Below, piece by piece: positions 62,583-64,000 of a stretch of 64,000 bases of DNA. The notes under the pieces are model-generated. The model was not told the origin of the DNA, did no database searches, and saw nothing but the letters and a program-made list of their open reading frames with translations. This DNA comes from Rhizobium leguminosarum bv. trifolii WSM2297. GTDB taxonomy: Bacteria; Pseudomonadota; Alphaproteobacteria; Rhizobiales; Rhizobiaceae. A program made the position numbers and the translations under genes. The stretch is from the NCBI RefSeq assembly GCF_000271845.1, contig NZ_JH719395.1, positions 186,001-250,000 on the forward strand. The letters are read 5' to 3'. Position 1 is the stretch's first letter; each line of letters begins with the position of its first letter.

Positions 62583-63800
62583 GTGAGCGATACGACGAAC
62601 CAGAGCAACGATACCCAGGGGCAGAAGGGACCGATCATCCCGAAGTCGCCGAGCGAAGCCCTGCGTCCGGAGCGCGTTCCGGAGCCGCCGAAACGGTCGA
62701 AGAAAGCCCGCGGCCAGGTCGTTCTTTTCCTGAACTTCATCATGACGATGGCGGTGCTGGTCTGCGTCGTCGCGATCATCGGCTTCTATTACGCCACATC
62801 GACCTATCGGAATCCCGGTCCGCTGCAGACCAACACCAATTTCATCATCCGCAATGGCGCTGGTCTGGCCGAAATTGCCACGAACCTCGAGCGCAACGCG
62901 ATCATCAGCGATGCCCGCATCTTCCGCTATCTCACGGCAACGCATCTGTCTGCCGGTGAGAGCCTGAAGGCCGGTGAATACGAGATCAAGGCCAAGGCTT
63001 CGATGAGCGATATCATGGAGCTGCTGAAATCGGGCAAATCCATTCTCTATTCGGTTTCCTTCCCCGAGGGCCTGACGGTCCGCCAGATGTTCAACCGCAT
63101 GCTGGAGGACAAGGTGCTGGAAGGCGATCTGCCCGCCGCCCTTCCGGCCGAGGGCAGCCTGCGCCCAGATACCTACAAGTTCTCGCGCGGCACCAAGCGC
63201 TCGGAAATCATCCAGCAAATGGCGGCGGCGCAGCAGAAAATCGTCGATCAGATATGGGACAAGCGCGACTCCTCGCTGCCGCTGCGGTCCAAGGAAGAGT
63301 TCGTGACGCTCGCCTCGATCGTCGAAAAGGAAACCGGCGTTGCCGACGAACGCGCCCATGTCGCCTCGGTTTTCCTGAACCGGCTCGGCAAGGGGATGCG
63401 CCTGCAGTCCGACCCGACGATCATCTACGGCCTCTTCGGCGGCGACGGCAAACCGGCCGACCGGCCGATCTACCAGTCGGACCTGAAGCGGGACACGCCA
63501 TACAACACCTATGTCATCAAGGGCCTGCCGCCGACGCCGATCGCCAATCCCGGTAAGGATGCGTTGGAAGCCGTCGCCAATCCCTGGAAGACGCAGGACC
63601 TTTATTTCGTTGCCGACGGCAGCGGCGGCCATGTATTCGCTGCGACGCTCGAGGAGCACAATGCCAACGTCAAGCGCTGGCGCAAGCTCGAAGCCGACAA
63701 CGGCTCGGACCCCAACATCGCCGTCGACGGCCAGCCGGAAGAGCAGCCGGCGGATGACGGCGCTGCCGTCGCGCCGCCGAAGAAAAAGAAGATCAACTGA
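62583..63800 (+). CDS. mltG: Endolytic murein transglycosylase MltG
   Basis: The 405-residue inner-membrane protein has one transmembrane segment (VVLFLNFIMTMAVLVCVVAI, about residues 43-62) after a Pro/Arg-rich cytoplasmic stretch. The YceG/MltG domain follows, with FIIRNGAGLAEIATNL (LysM-like) and ASIVEKETGVADER with the catalytic Glu. SDPTIIYGLFG and PYNTYVIKGLPPTPIANPG are conserved. It terminates nascent glycan strands. The start is GTG at 62583, six bases after AGAGGA. A TTG at 62577 abuts that ribosome site and is rejected. Confidence 0.94.
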   Translation: MSDTTNQSNDTQGQKGPIIPKSPSEALRPERVPEPPKRSKKARGQVVLFLNFIMTMAVLVCVVAIIGFYYATSTYRNPGPLQTNTNFIIRNGAGLAEIATNLERNAIISDARIFRYLTATHLSAGESLKAGEYEIKAKASMSDIMELLKSGKSILYSVSFPEGLTVRQMFNRMLEDKVLEGDLPAALPAEGSLRPDTYKFSRGTKRSEIIQQMAAAQQKIVDQIWDKRDSSLPLRSKEEFVTLASIVEKETGVADERAHVASVFLNRLGKGMRLQSDPTIIYGLFGGDGKPADRPIYQSDLKRDTPYNTYVIKGLPPTPIANPGKDALEAVANPWKTQDLYFVADGSGGHVFAATLEEHNANVKRWRKLEADNGSDPNIAVDGQPEEQPADDGAAVAPPKKKKIN

Positions 63801-63818
63801 TAGCTTCTGGAGGCTCGT

Positions 63819-64000
63819 ATGGCTTTGCAGTCCATGACCGGTTTTGCGCGGCGCGAGGGAACGAGCGGCCGCTGGCGCTGGGCATGGGAACTGCGCTCGG
63901 TCAACGGCAAGGGCCTCGACCTGCGGCTGCGCCTGCCACCCGGCCTCGAACGCATGGAGGCGGACGTCCGCCGCCTTGCCGGCGAAAGCTTCAGTCGCGG
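63819..64000 (+). CDS. yicC: YicC family endoribonuclease, N-terminal part (runs off the right edge)
   Basis: The frame is open from the ATG at 63819 to the window end, about 60 residues, and starts MALQSMTGFARREGTSGRWR. It continues WELRSVNGKGLDLRLRLPPG and LERMEADVRRLAGESFSRG, the YicC N-terminal motif. YicC proteins are involved in RNA turnover and stationary-phase survival. CTGGAGG lies six bases before the ATG. It is 18 bp after mltG, as in other rhizobia. Confidence 0.92.
   Translation, partial: MALQSMTGFARREGTSGRWRWAWELRSVNGKGLDLRLRLPPGLERMEADVRRLAGESFSR

Noticed and set aside
62577..63800. mltG start at TTG 62577
   Set aside because: It directly abuts the AGAGGA ribosome site, leaving no spacing, whereas the GTG at 62583 has a six-base spacer.

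Overview
The window is a 64-kb stretch of GC-rich chromosome from an alphaproteobacterium of the order Rhizobiales. It is most likely a Rhizobium of the R. etli / R. leguminosarum group. The evidence is the gene order (dapA-smpB, rpoZ-rsh-acpS-lepB-rnc-era-recO, psd-pssA, purF-cvpA-radA-alr-dnaB-rplI-rpsR-rpsF, fabD-fabG-acpP-fabF-mltG-yicC), the alphaproteobacterial protein sequences, and the intergenic palindromic repeats of a kind common in rhizobia. I see no rRNA or tRNA gene, CRISPR array, insertion sequence or prophage. Both ends cut genes: a lytic-transglycosylase-like gene on the left and a yicC gene on the right.

Layout. 1-12.4 kb: core functions (lysine and cell-wall precursor synthesis, trans-translation, RNA polymerase omega, the stringent-response enzyme, acyl-carrier activation, signal peptidase, RNase III, Era, RecO) with a Crp/Fnr regulator and a receiver-only response regulator. 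12.4-25.3 kb: mixed accessory and housekeeping genes, including aldo/keto reductase, MOSC protein, HD hydrolases, a GGDEF-EAL protein, an EF-hand protein, Cu/Zn SOD, MscS, a phosphatase operon, secreted proteins of unknown function, Nudix and SRAP. 25.7-32.3 kb: phosphatidylethanolamine synthesis (psd, pssA), an Atm1-like ABC exporter, a LysM protein and a LOG-family enzyme. 32.4-36.3 kb: a compact accessory module of a LysR regulator, an MBL-fold hydrolase, an alpha/beta hydrolase and a gate-domain membrane protein. 36.3-43.2 kb: RarD-like permease, citramalate synthase, an overlapping operon of three GFA-family zinc proteins plus prolyl iminopeptidase, and cysS. 43.5-57.2 kb: GH25 lysozyme and SDR, then the purF-to-rpsF block, into which two amino-acid exporter loci are inserted. 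57.5-64 kb: aldo/keto reductase and the fatty-acid synthesis cluster.

The most interesting signals are regulatory. The rsh leader has a good promoter followed at once by a canonical intrinsic terminator. A 19-codon open frame spans that terminator, and its stop codon overlaps the rsh start, which together look like an attenuator for the ppGpp enzyme. The region between the c-di-GMP gene and the EF-hand gene carries CtrA-like TTAA-N7-TTAAC and TTAACCAT motifs. The LysR/MBL/hydrolase/membrane-protein module and the triple-GFA operon are the best candidates for undescribed metabolic systems. Functions are assigned from visible motifs and family knowledge; no database search was possible.
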